From Deltaproteobacteria bacterium (GTDB lineage: Bacteria > Desulfobacterota > Binatia > UBA1149 > JAJCZL01), in NCBI GenBank assembly GCA_029262415.1, contig JAJCZL010000024.1, positions 1 through 53,854 on the forward strand: a DNA stretch of 53,854 nt. The letters run 5' to 3'. Both the position numbers and the translations under genes were made by a program. The notes below the pieces were generated by a model, which saw only the letters and a program-made list of their open reading frames with translations, did not search any database and had not been told where the DNA came from. Position 1 is the first letter of the stretch, and the number at the start of each line of letters is the position of its first letter. Of this stretch, positions 1-7,701 are shown piece by piece.

Positions 1-4
1 GCGC

Positions 5-198
5 GGCGGGGCATGGAGGTTATCCACATTCCGCACGGAATGTGCAGCCGGGCCTGTCGTTGAACGGCACTTTCTCCCTGGGTTTTGCGCCGGCCCGAGC
101 ACCGCTTGAACCGCTCCGCCTCGCTCATGCCGACGAGTCTAGATCAGCGCCTTTGAAACTTTGCGCGGTCTTGGGTCAGTCGCCTAGTTTGCAGTTCT
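5..198. repeat. Dispersed repeat, copy A, with imperfect palindrome and DnaA-box word
   Basis: This block matches 28606-28799. By hand alignment of 19-180 there are roughly 18 differences in 162 positions (about 89% identity). It carries an 18-bp near-palindrome at 26-43 (ACATTCCGC / ACGGAATGT, one mismatch at the centre; extends to 25-44) directly after the word TTATCCACA at 20-28, which equals the strict DnaA-box consensus. The match may continue left of the window. The stop codon of the Doc-like toxin (184-186) falls at its right edge. The palindrome and the TTATCCAC word recur at 53662-53685. What the repeat is cannot be told from two copies; an insertion-sequence end or a MITE-like element is the likeliest reading. 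Confidence 0.8.
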
Positions 199-570
199 CA
201 TCCGCTTCTCGAGCCACGCCGATATAACTCCGAGTTCGGCATGGCCGACGATAACTTTCTGGATAAGGAAAGCCTCGGCCGTATCGGCGTTAACATTCAG
301 CCGGAAACCGTTGGTTCTCAAGAACACAGCAGTCAGTGCGAAAGCGACCCGTTTGTTACCATCGACGAATGCATGGTTTCGCGCAAGGCTCTGCAACAAG
401 GCTGCTGCCTGAAGAGATAAGGATGTATAGAAACCGGAGCGTGGTCGCGCGAGTGCGCTCTCCAGTAAACCGATGTCGAGAACACCGGGAGTTCCGCCGA
501 AACGCTCGAGGAGCCGACGGTGGAGGAAGAGTGATTCTTCAAGGGTGGGGTAGAGCGTCGCCGTGGGCAC
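184..570 (-). CDS. Doc/Fic-family toxin (death-on-curing type)
   Basis: A 128-residue protein with the Fic/Doc signature HAFVDGNKR (about residues 65-73), the catalytic loop that binds nucleotide phosphate in this superfamily. Doc proteins modify translation factor EF-Tu (phosphorylation is known for phage P1 Doc). The length is normal for a stand-alone Doc toxin and the start follows the antitoxin stop by 15 bp on the same strand, the usual antitoxin-then-toxin order. The conserved His, the Asp-Gly-Asn-Lys-Arg run and the following hydrophobic helix are all intact, so it is probably active. Its stop lies at the edge of a dispersed repeat, which suggests the module sits at a recombination or insertion junction. 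Target and exact chemistry are inferred from the family. Confidence 0.88.
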   Translation of the reverse strand: MPTATLYPTLEESLFLHRRLLERFGGTPGVLDIGLLESALARPRSGFYTSLSLQAAALLQSLARNHAFVDGNKRVAFALTAVFLRTNGFRLNVNADTAEAFLIQKVIVGHAELGVISAWLEKRMRTAN

Positions 571-585
571 CGAGTGCTGCTCGCC

Positions 586-801
586 TTACTTGGCCAACCG
601 GCGGAGAAGCTCAGCATGTTCGGACATGACCTCGTCGGCGGCGTCGCGGAATGCCGGTCGGACCCGTGTACGGTCCAGGTATTCGGAGACTGCCTCGCTG
701 ACGATCGCCGACAGTCTCCTACCGGATTCTTCAGCGTAACTGCGTAGTTCGAGAAGTATTTTGGCGTCGAGCTGCGTGGCGAATTTGACCAGCTTTGACA
801 T
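586..801 (-). CDS. Ribbon-helix-helix-like antitoxin, partner of the Doc-like toxin
   Basis: A 71-residue protein immediately upstream of the Doc-like toxin. The N-terminal half (KFATQLDAKILLELRSYAEE, then SAIVSEAVSEYLD) has the beta-strand/helix/helix pattern of small RHH DNA-binding antitoxins; the C-terminal tail (about residues 50-71) is polar and helical, as expected for the segment that blocks the toxin. Antitoxins of this class neutralise the toxin and repress their own operon. Tandem 10-bp direct repeats just upstream (811-836) are a fitting operator. The family is assigned from size, position and helix pattern, not from a strong signature. Confidence 0.75.
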   Translation of the reverse strand: MSKLVKFATQLDAKILLELRSYAEESGRRLSAIVSEAVSEYLDRTRVRPAFRDAADEVMSEHAELLRRLAK

Positions 802-810
802 CTGCCAAGG

Positions 811-836
811 CTATCATGAAATATCATGAAATATCA
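811..836 (-). promoter_or_regulatory. Tandem direct repeats upstream of the toxin-antitoxin genes (candidate operator)
   Basis: On the minus strand two adjacent 10-bp units read TTTCATGATA, followed by a partial third unit. Each contains the small palindrome TCATGA. The array ends about 10 bp from the antitoxin start at 801 and is AT-rich against a GC-rich background. RHH antitoxins typically bind short tandem or inverted repeats in this position. Confidence 0.5.
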
Positions 837-860
837 ACCTTCTTTGTGGCCGGCTGTTGC

Positions 861-1154
861 CTACGGCGTAATGAACTCGATCTTGCCGGCTTCGACTTCG
901 ACCAACACGTCTTCGGCCGACACGTCTTCGGACGACTCGGCGGTCGGCACGAAAGCAACGACCCGGTGCTGAAGTCCTACCGTGAGTAGACCTGGGTTGA
1001 AGCTCTTTGCATGTCCGTCTACGTCGGCCACGCGGCCCTTGGGTTCGATCTCCGCTACGTTTGGGTTGAGTGCTCCCGCGTTGAGGAAGCCGACGACATC
1101 GATGCGGTCGTCGGCTTGCGTACGCAGCTGCCGCGCACTGGATCTTTCCGCGGT
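861..1154 (-). pseudogene. Coding-like stretch without a normal start (possible gene remnant)
   Basis: The minus-strand frame that stops at 861-863 is open for 97 codons back to a TAA at 1155-1157. Its translation looks like real protein: GC-rich third positions, segments such as DVVGFLNAGALNPNVAEIEP and an acidic end (SAEDVLVEVEAGKIEFITP). It holds no ATG; the only usable start is a GTG at 1031, which would give 56 residues preceded by a weak AAGGGC. The 5' end points into ychF, so any longer version is gone. I do not recognise the family. It may be a decayed gene, or a short GTG-started gene. Confidence 0.35.
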
Positions 1155-1174
1155 TTACGCGATGATCCGCGACT

Positions 1175-2269
1175 ATGGCTCTTCAATGCGGCATCGTCGG
1201 TTTGCCCAACGTGGGCAAGAGCACGATCTTCAATGCGCTGACGGCGTGCGGCATCGCCGCCGAGAATTACCCTTTCTGTACCATCGAACCGAATACCGGG
1301 GTGGTGCCGGTTCCCGACGCGCGCCTGGAAGCGTTAAACGCAATCGTGAACGCGCGTGAGGTCTTGCCTGCCGTCGTCGAGTTCGTCGACATTGCCGGAA
1401 TCGTCAAGGGTGCATCCGAGGGAGAAGGGCTGGGTAACCAGTTTCTAGGTAACATCCGCAACACCAGCGCGATCATTCATGTCGTTCGCTGTTTCCAAGA
1501 CGACAATGTCGTCCATGTTGACGGTGCCCCGAATCCCTTGCGTGATGTGGCCACGATCGAGACCGAACTCGGGCTCGCCGATATCGAAACCGCGGGTAAG
1601 CGTGCCGAGACGTACAGGCGCGCGGCGAAGACCGGCGACAAGAAGGCGGTTGCTGCGACGGCGTTTCTTGAGAGCCTCGTGTTGCACCTTTCCGAGGGTG
1701 GAGCCGCGCGTACTTTTGAGGTTCCTGATGAGCACGCCGGGCTCTACGCCGAATGCCATCTACTGACGGCGAAGCCGGTTCTCTATGTCGCCAACGTAGA
1801 CGACGTCTCGTTGGCCGCCGGCAACGAGATGTCGCGGGCGCTCGCCGAGCACGCCGAATCGGTCGCGGCCGGCGTCGTGCGGATCTGTGGGCAGGTAGAG
1901 GCCGAGCTTTCCGAGCTTGACGACGGCGAGAAACGCGAGTTCCTGGCCGAGTTGGGTGTAGCAGAACCGGGTTTGCACCGGCTGATCCGTGAGGCCTACG
2001 CGTTGCTCGACTTGATCACCTACTTCACGGCCGGCGAGAAAGAGGTTAGGGCCTGGACGATACGCCGCGGTGATCTCGCTCCGCGCGCGGCGTCGGTAAT
2101 ACACACCGACTTCGAGAAGCACTTCATCCGCGCCGAGGTGATTCCGTTTGAAGACTACGTTGGGTGCAGCGGAGAGGCGGGGGCGAAAGCCAAAGGTGTG
2201 ATGCGCGTAGAGGGCAAAGAGTACGAGATGCGCGACGGCGACGTTGTACACTTCCGTGTTTCCGCCTAG
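1175..2269 (+). CDS. ychF: Redox-regulated ATPase YchF (Obg-like)
   Basis: A 364-residue protein, the usual YchF length. The P-loop GLPNVGKST is at about residues 9-17, the switch region DIAGIVKGASEGEGLGNQFL at about 71-90, and the C-terminal TGS-type domain is visible (LITYFTAGEKEVRAWTI, later VIHTDFEKHFIRAEVI, EGKEYEMRDGDVVHFR). YchF is a TRAFAC P-loop protein that prefers ATP over GTP and associates with ribosomes. The ATG at 1175 places the P-loop at the expected distance; no clear Shine-Dalgarno is seen. It is a conserved housekeeping gene and the most anchor-like gene in the window. Confidence 0.97.
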   Translation: MALQCGIVGLPNVGKSTIFNALTACGIAAENYPFCTIEPNTGVVPVPDARLEALNAIVNAREVLPAVVEFVDIAGIVKGASEGEGLGNQFLGNIRNTSAIIHVVRCFQDDNVVHVDGAPNPLRDVATIETELGLADIETAGKRAETYRRAAKTGDKKAVAATAFLESLVLHLSEGGAARTFEVPDEHAGLYAECHLLTAKPVLYVANVDDVSLAAGNEMSRALAEHAESVAAGVVRICGQVEAELSELDDGEKREFLAELGVAEPGLHRLIREAYALLDLITYFTAGEKEVRAWTIRRGDLAPRAASVIHTDFEKHFIRAEVIPFEDYVGCSGEAGAKAKGVMRVEGKEYEMRDGDVVHFRVSA

Positions 2270-2310
2270 GATCCTAACCGACAGACTCGCCCCATTCACA
2301 GGAGAAATAG

Positions 2311-2949
2311 ATGAAGATGACGATCAGGCGCGGTTTTGCCGCTATCGTATTGCTTACCCCATTAGCTGCTTGCTCAAACCCAGCCGACAAGGTGACTGAG
2401 GCCGAGGTCACCGACGTTCCCGCGATGAAAGCGGCTACGCAGGCTGCGTCGCAAGATGCGCAGCGTTACGAGATTGCACCGGGCTCCACGATATCGTTCG
2501 TGGGATCCAAAGTTACCGGCCGGCACGGCGGTGGTTTCAGGAGGTTTGACGGCAGCTTTACCTTCGACGGAAAGGGTCTGGTCGGAAGCGATAACAGGAT
2601 CGTCATCGATATGGGCTCTACGTGGGCTGACAATGAAAAGCTTGCGGGACACTTGAAGTCCGCCGACTTCTTTGACGTGAATAAGTACCCGACCTCGACG
2701 TTCGAGTTCGCCGAGATCCAAAAGACGGCGGACTCTGGCTACATGGTAATCGGAAAACTGACCTTCCATGGCGTGACGAAGCAGATTTCGTTCCCGGTTC
2801 AGTTCGCACACTCTGGTGACAGCGGGCGGGTAACCTCCGAGTTTTTCATCAAGCGCTTCGACTTCGGTATTAAGTACCCGGGCAAGGCTGACGATCTGAT
2901 CCGCGACGAAGTCGTGATCAAGCTCGAGATCAAGCTCAAGCGCGCGTGA
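2311..2949 (+). CDS. YceI-family lipoprotein
   Basis: A 212-residue protein. The N-terminus (MKMTIRRGFAAIVLLTPLAAC) is a lipoprotein signal with an LAAC lipobox, so the mature protein should be lipid-anchored at Cys21. The remainder is the YceI lipocalin-like beta-barrel: a SFVGSKVTGRHGG strand, HLKSADFFDVNKYPTSTFEF and LTFHGVTKQISFPV are standard YceI segments. Members bind isoprenoid or other amphiphilic lipids in the periplasm. The start follows GGAGAA (2301-2306). It lies 41 bp after ychF on the same strand and converges with the acyl-CoA carboxylase gene 36 bp downstream. Confidence 0.92.
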   Translation: MKMTIRRGFAAIVLLTPLAACSNPADKVTEAEVTDVPAMKAATQAASQDAQRYEIAPGSTISFVGSKVTGRHGGGFRRFDGSFTFDGKGLVGSDNRIVIDMGSTWADNEKLAGHLKSADFFDVNKYPTSTFEFAEIQKTADSGYMVIGKLTFHGVTKQISFPVQFAHSGDSGRVTSEFFIKRFDFGIKYPGKADDLIRDEVVIKLEIKLKRA

Positions 2950-2985
2950 GCATCCGACGCCGCCAAGGCTGCGATACTCGCGCGG

Positions 2986-5900
2986 CTACCAGGTATCGAT
3001 ATTCGGACGCTTCTTTCCTGTTCGTGGCGGGGCAGGCGGAGCGCTGTCGAGCGCGGTGAGGATCCAGGCGCGCGACTCGGCAGGATCGATGACTTCGTCG
3101 ATCTCGAAGTTGGTGGCGACGTTGAGTGCTTTGCCGTGCTCATACTCGCGCGCCACCAGTTTTTCGAAAAGCGCGCGTTGTTGTGCTGCGGAACCTGCGG
3201 CTTCTAACTCGCGACGATAGCCGAGTTTTACCGCACCTTCGAGGCCCATCCCGCCGAACTCTCCGGTCGGCCAGGTCACGGCGAACATCGGGTTTTTGTA
3301 GCCGCCGCCTGCCATCGCCATCGCGCCGAGGCCGTAGCACTTGCGTAACACGATGGTCATGAAGGGAACCGTGATACTCGCGCCGGCGACAAACATCCGC
3401 GATACGTGTCTGACCAGCGCGGTCTTCTCGGCCTCCGGCCCAACCATGAACCCCGGCGTGTCGCACAGGAACACGACCGGTAGGTCGTGGGCGTCGCAAA
3501 GCTGCAGGAATCGTGCGGCTTTATCCGCTGCATCGGCATCGATAGCACCGGAGATGTGCATCGGATTATTAGCGACGATTCCCAGTGGGCGTCCTTCGAT
3601 GCGGGCGAAGGCGGTTACCATCGCGCAGCCGAAGTGCGGGCGCAGCTCAAGGACCGACTCGGTATCGCTGAGCGTACGGATGACGTCGCGAATTTCATAG
3701 ACGCGCAGGCGGTTCTCGGGGATGACTGAACGAAGCTCGCGCTGGTCGGCACAGCCCGACGGCGTAACGGTGCCTTGGAAGTAGCCGAGATAACGTTTAG
3801 CGACATGCACCGCTTCGGCCTCGTCGCGGACTGCGATGTCGACGACACCGTTGGCGACCTGAACTTCGATCGGGCCGACCTCTTCGGGTGAAAATACCCC
3901 GAGTCCGCCGCCTTCGATCATCGCCGGGCCTCCCATGCCGATATTGGCGTTCTCGGTAGCGATGATGACATCGCAGCATCCGAGCAAAGCCGCGTTGCCG
4001 GCGAAGCAGCGTCCCGAAACTATTCCGACCAACGGCACCAGTCCGCTAAGTTTGGCGAAATACTCGAAAGCAAGACAGTCCAGGCCGGCGATGACCGACA
4101 TGTCGGTGTCTCCAGGCCGTCCGCCGCCGCCTTCGGCGAACAACACGACCGGCATACGCGAGCGTCCGGCGATCTCGAGCATCCGGTCTTTCTTGCGGTG
4201 GTTCTGTGTTCCTTGCGTGCCGGCCAGCACCGTGTAGTCGTAGGACATTGCAACGCACTGAGCGCCGCCGCCTGGGAACAAATCGCCATTGACGCTTCCT
4301 ACACCGGCCACGAGTCCGTCAGCCGGTGTTTTTTCGATGAGTTCTTTGAGTTCACGTCGTCGGCGCTGTGCGGCTATGACGAGTGCGCCGTACTCGCGAA
4401 AGCTGCCTTTGTCGCAGAGGTCTTCGATGTTTTCACGCGCGGTGCGTTGGCCGGTCTCTCGACGGCGCGCTACCGCGTCGGGCCGCGCGGCATCGCGCGT
4501 GAGCGCGCGTCGCTCGAGTGCCTCGGCCAAGTCGCGGCGAATCTCGGTGGGATCGGATACTGCGGTTGCATCCTCAGCGAGAAGATCAACGTCTCCGGGC
4601 TCGACGAGAAGCAGCGCTTGGCCTTCGGACACCGTGGCGCCGGATTCCGCCGCAAGCGCGAACACCGTACCTGCAACGTCTGCGAGCACGACGTGTTGCA
4701 TTTTCATCGCTTCGAGCACGGCTACTTGTGTTCCCACCGAGATTTCGTCGCCTGGGTGGACGTCAAAGCCGACGATGACCGAGTGCAGTGGCGCTCGGAC
4801 GGCAACCGTCCCTGGGGGTGCTTCGTCGGTGGTGGCCGCTAGCTTCGGATCCGGAGTTGCCGACGAGGCCGGATGCTGATGCAGGCTCTTGTCGCCGCGC
4901 GCTAGTTCGTGAAGCTGTCGCGCGTTGTTGTCGATCCAGCGCGTGTAGGTCGTACCGCGCGCTGTATCTGCGTGAGTAAGTATCGCGCGCAGAAAAGGTA
5001 TCGAGGTCTCGACTCCGGCGATGACGAACTCCGATACCGCGCCGGCGGATTTGCGTAGCGCAGCGCCGGTGCCGCCGCTGTCGTAGCAAACGACCTTTGC
5101 CAGAAGGGAGTCGTAACGAGGCCCGACCTCGGCGCCGGTGAATCCATGGGTTTCGATGCGGACGCCCGGGCCGCCGGGAGCTAGGAACGACTCGAGTTCG
5201 CCGCACGAGGGTTTTACGCGGCCTTCGCTATCGATCGTTTCGGCGTTGATCCTGACCTGGACACACGCGCCGCGTAGTGGCGGCGGCGCCGCAGGGTCGA
5301 TTCCACACTCGCTCAGGCTTCGACCGCCCGCGATCTCCAGTTGTAGAGATGCGAGGTCGATACCGGTTACTTCTTCTGTGACGGTGTGCTCGACTTGGAG
5401 CCGTGGGTTAGCCTCTAGAAACGCGTAGCTCGGAATCGCTTCGCTAATCTCGTCGGCACCGACCGGCACCAGGAATTCGAAAGTCGCGAGTGAATCAAGG
5501 CGGATCTCGGCCGCCATCCGGCACGCGTCGCTTATGAGCGCGTCACGCAGCTCGCGGGCGAGGCCGACCGCGGGAGCGATCTCAATCAGCTTCTGGTTAC
5601 GGCGTTGCAGGCTGCAGTCGCGTTCCCAGAAATGCGCGACCGCACCGGAGCCATCACCAACCGTCTGCACTTCGATGTGCCGTGCGCGCACGACGAAAGG
5701 TTCTGCGTATAGTTCCCCGTTTCCAAACGCCGCATGTGCCTCGTCCTCGCAAACGCGCCAGGCAGCCGCCAGCTCATCTGAAGAGGTAACGACGCGCATT
5801 CCCCGGCCGCCGCCACCCATGGCAGCCTTGATCATGACACTACGACCTGCGCCGCGTTCTTCGAGCAGCGCACGTGCGTCCTCAAGCGTTGAAGCGGCAG

Positions 5901-6303
5901 GGTCGTGGCCGAGCACGGGTACGTTGCAGCGCACGGCCAACGCGCGCGCGCTCGGCTTGTGCCCGAGGGTTCGTAACGCGGCCGTGTGCGGCCCGACAAA
6001 GACCAGGCCTGCCCGTCTGCACTGCTCGGCGAACCCGGCATCTTCACTCAAAAAGCCGTAACCGGGGTGGACGGCGTCGCAGCCGCAACGGCGGGCGATG
6101 TCGATTAAGGCCGCGCCGTCGAGGTAGGCGGCTGGGCCTTCATAGGCGAGCGGTTCGCGGCGCTGTCCGTAGCTCGCGTGCAGGCTGTGGGCGTCGTCGG
6201 TTGCGTACACCGTGACCGCGCCCAAACCGACCCGCGCTGCCGCACGTGCGATACGAATCGCGACCTCGCCACGATTGGCAATCAGGACGGTAGATATGTT
6301 CAT
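2986..6303 (-). CDS. Single-chain acyl-CoA carboxylase (biotin carboxylase + BCCP + carboxyltransferase)
   Basis: A 1105-residue fusion carrying all catalytic parts of a biotin-dependent acyl-CoA carboxylase. The N-terminus (VLIANRGEVAIRIARAA) begins an ATP-grasp biotin carboxylase domain (about 1-450; MGGGGRGMR, EANPRLQVEHTVTE). The biotinyl site EAMKM puts the biotinylated lysine at 534. The rest (about 600-1105) is a complete carboxyltransferase of the propionyl-CoA carboxylase beta type, with separate N and C halves (GAQCVAMSYDYTVLAGTQG; ANNPMHISGAIDADAADKAA; CDTPGFMVGPEAE). Most bacteria use separate alpha and beta subunits; this order in one chain resembles the single-chain long-chain acyl-CoA carboxylase (LCC) known from mycobacteria. 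Substrate chain length cannot be read from the sequence. It lies 12 bp from the DDN gene, probably co-transcribed. Confidence 0.93.
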   Translation of the reverse strand: MNISTVLIANRGEVAIRIARAAARVGLGAVTVYATDDAHSLHASYGQRREPLAYEGPAAYLDGAALIDIARRCGCDAVHPGYGFLSEDAGFAEQCRRAGLVFVGPHTAALRTLGHKPSARALAVRCNVPVLGHDPAASTLEDARALLEERGAGRSVMIKAAMGGGGRGMRVVTSSDELAAAWRVCEDEAHAAFGNGELYAEPFVVRARHIEVQTVGDGSGAVAHFWERDCSLQRRNQKLIEIAPAVGLARELRDALISDACRMAAEIRLDSLATFEFLVPVGADEISEAIPSYAFLEANPRLQVEHTVTEEVTGIDLASLQLEIAGGRSLSECGIDPAAPPPLRGACVQVRINAETIDSEGRVKPSCGELESFLAPGGPGVRIETHGFTGAEVGPRYDSLLAKVVCYDSGGTGAALRKSAGAVSEFVIAGVETSIPFLRAILTHADTARGTTYTRWIDNNARQLHELARGDKSLHQHPASSATPDPKLAATTDEAPPGTVAVRAPLHSVIVGFDVHPGDEISVGTQVAVLEAMKMQHVVLADVAGTVFALAAESGATVSEGQALLLVEPGDVDLLAEDATAVSDPTEIRRDLAEALERRALTRDAARPDAVARRRETGQRTARENIEDLCDKGSFREYGALVIAAQRRRRELKELIEKTPADGLVAGVGSVNGDLFPGGGAQCVAMSYDYTVLAGTQGTQNHRKKDRMLEIAGRSRMPVVLFAEGGGGRPGDTDMSVIAGLDCLAFEYFAKLSGLVPLVGIVSGRCFAGNAALLGCCDVIIATENANIGMGGPAMIEGGGLGVFSPEEVGPIEVQVANGVVDIAVRDEAEAVHVAKRYLGYFQGTVTPSGCADQRELRSVIPENRLRVYEIRDVIRTLSDTESVLELRPHFGCAMVTAFARIEGRPLGIVANNPMHISGAIDADAADKAARFLQLCDAHDLPVVFLCDTPGFMVGPEAEKTALVRHVSRMFVAGASITVPFMTIVLRKCYGLGAMAMAGGGYKNPMFAVTWPTGEFGGMGLEGAVKLGYRRELEAAGSAAQQRALFEKLVAREYEHGKALNVATNFEIDEVIDPAESRAWILTALDSAPPAPPRTGKKRPNIDTW

Positions 6304-6315
6304 CGAGAAGACGGA

Positions 6316-6744
6316 CTAGAGTGGATCGAGAACCACCACCGGAATCTTACGGTCGGTACGGGTCTGGTATTCCGCGTAGTCGCCTTGGAGCGTGACCAGC
6401 TCCTCCCAGAGTTTTTTGCGTTCTTCTCCGTCGGCTTCCCGCGCGCGCACGCGGGTATGTTTGCGGCCTACTTGTACATCAGCCTCAGGCGTTGCCTTTA
6501 AGTTGACCCACCAGTCCGGATGCTTGGGCCCTCCGAGAACCGATGCCGCTACTACCATCGCATCGCCGTAGGGCAGATACATCAGCGCGCGTTCACGCGG
6601 TAGACCGCTGTTGCGCCCCTTGGTCGTGAGCAGCAGAACCGGCATGCCCATGACCGTTCCTCCGAACAGCCCGCCGGTCCATTTGTAGAGCGAGGGATGG
6701 ATCTTCCAGAATAACTCGATTGCTGCGTTCCGTTTAGCCGCCAT
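6316..6744 (-). CDS. DDN-family (deazaflavin/F420-dependent) nitroreductase-like protein
   Basis: A 142-residue split-barrel protein. The segment MGMPVLLLTTKGRNSGLPRE followed by GGPKHPDWWVNLKATPEADV is the hallmark of the DDN / deazaflavin-dependent nitroreductase family, which uses reduced F420 in actinobacteria and many uncultured lineages. It sits just upstream of the carboxylase gene on the same strand with a 12-bp gap, so it is probably in the same transcript. Together with the two LLM-type enzymes at 14301-16309 it suggests an F420-using host, although no complete F420 biosynthesis gene is seen in the window. Substrate unknown. Confidence 0.88.
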   Translation of the reverse strand: MAAKRNAAIELFWKIHPSLYKWTGGLFGGTVMGMPVLLLTTKGRNSGLPRERALMYLPYGDAMVVAASVLGGPKHPDWWVNLKATPEADVQVGRKHTRVRAREADGEERKKLWEELVTLQGDYAEYQTRTDRKIPVVVLDPL

Positions 6745-6903
6745 TAGTTAATCCTCACTATGCTTGCTCCACCAACCGGAAACTATGGTCGCACCTGACT
6801 TCAAGCAACCTGCTGCCGCGCCTGTGCTCTCGCAGACTTGCGCTGCGGCCGCCGGGCGAAGTAAGCCATGAGCGGGTCGTCGGCGTGCGCAGATCGTTAC
6901 CGG

Positions 6904-7689
6904 TTACTTACCCTTGAAGACGGGCGGGCGCTTTTCGAACAACGAGAGCATCCCTTCTTGCGCGTCCTCGCTCGCGAACAGCTCTGCCCCCGAGGCTTGC
7001 ATCTGTTCGAGGCAGGCCTGCTTGCCCTCGCGTAGAAAAACCCGCGCATTTTCCAAGCACCCTTGAACACCGAGCGGAGCCGCCGCCGCTACCCGATTGG
7101 CCAGTGCGAGCGCGGCTTCGAGGTATTTGCCCTCGGGCGCGACCTCCAGCACAAGCCCAAAGCGTTCGGCCTCTCGGGCACCGAAGGTGTCGCCGGCGAG
7201 CATGATGCGCATTGCATTGTGCCAGCCGATTGCGCGCGGAAGCCGGAAGGTGGCGCCGCCGAACGGAAAAATCCCGCGACTGACTTCCATTTGTCCGAAT
7301 CGCGTGTCGTCGCAGGCCACACACATATCGGCGGCGAGCACGAGTTCAAGGCCTGCGGTGTAGCAGCAGCCGTGTACCGCGCAGATTACAGGTTTGGATG
7401 CGGGCGGCCCAAAGTTGCCGAACGGATCGCATTGCCCGGCGCCGAGGTATGTCGAAGGGCCTTCTGCCGCGATGCTTGGCAGCACGTTCATGAGATCCAG
7501 ACCGCTCGAGAAGTGCTTGCCGTGGCCGAACACCACGGCGCAGCGCAGGTCGCGGTCGCCGGACAGGTCGGTATAGGCCTGCGCGAGCCCCGTGAGAACG
7601 TCGAGGTCGAACATGTTGCGCTGATCGGGACGGTTGATCCCTATCAACATCACGTGCCCGTCGTTCTCTACGGTGACCTTTTCACTCAA
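6904..7689 (-). CDS. Enoyl-CoA hydratase/isomerase (crotonase) family protein
   Basis: A 261-residue crotonase-fold protein. The CoA-binding and oxyanion-hole regions are visible (HFSSGLDL, KPVICAVHGCCYTAGLELVL, FGQMEVSRGIFPFGGATFRL). The usual glycine-rich oxyanion segment is altered here to GCCYTAGLEL, which may change specificity. Crotonases hydrate or isomerise acyl-CoA intermediates in beta-oxidation and related degradation. The gene follows the aldehyde dehydrogenase by 12 bp on the same strand, so both should be expressed from the promoter near 9271-9299. The family is sure; the exact reaction is open. Confidence 0.9.
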   Translation of the reverse strand: MSEKVTVENDGHVMLIGINRPDQRNMFDLDVLTGLAQAYTDLSGDRDLRCAVVFGHGKHFSSGLDLMNVLPSIAAEGPSTYLGAGQCDPFGNFGPPASKPVICAVHGCCYTAGLELVLAADMCVACDDTRFGQMEVSRGIFPFGGATFRLPRAIGWHNAMRIMLAGDTFGAREAERFGLVLEVAPEGKYLEAALALANRVAAAAPLGVQGCLENARVFLREGKQACLEQMQASGAELFASEDAQEGMLSLFEKRPPVFKGK

Positions 7690-7701
7690 GGAGCGCCGGC
7701 C

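Noticed and set aside
20-28. TTATCCACA as part of a replication origin
   Set aside because: A single perfect box with no cluster, no AT-rich unwinding region and no dnaA or dnaN nearby; the same word recurs at 53662 as part of a repeat.
4198-4842. 214-codon frame antisense to the carboxylase gene
   Set aside because: Lies inside an intact carboxylase and shows no domain.
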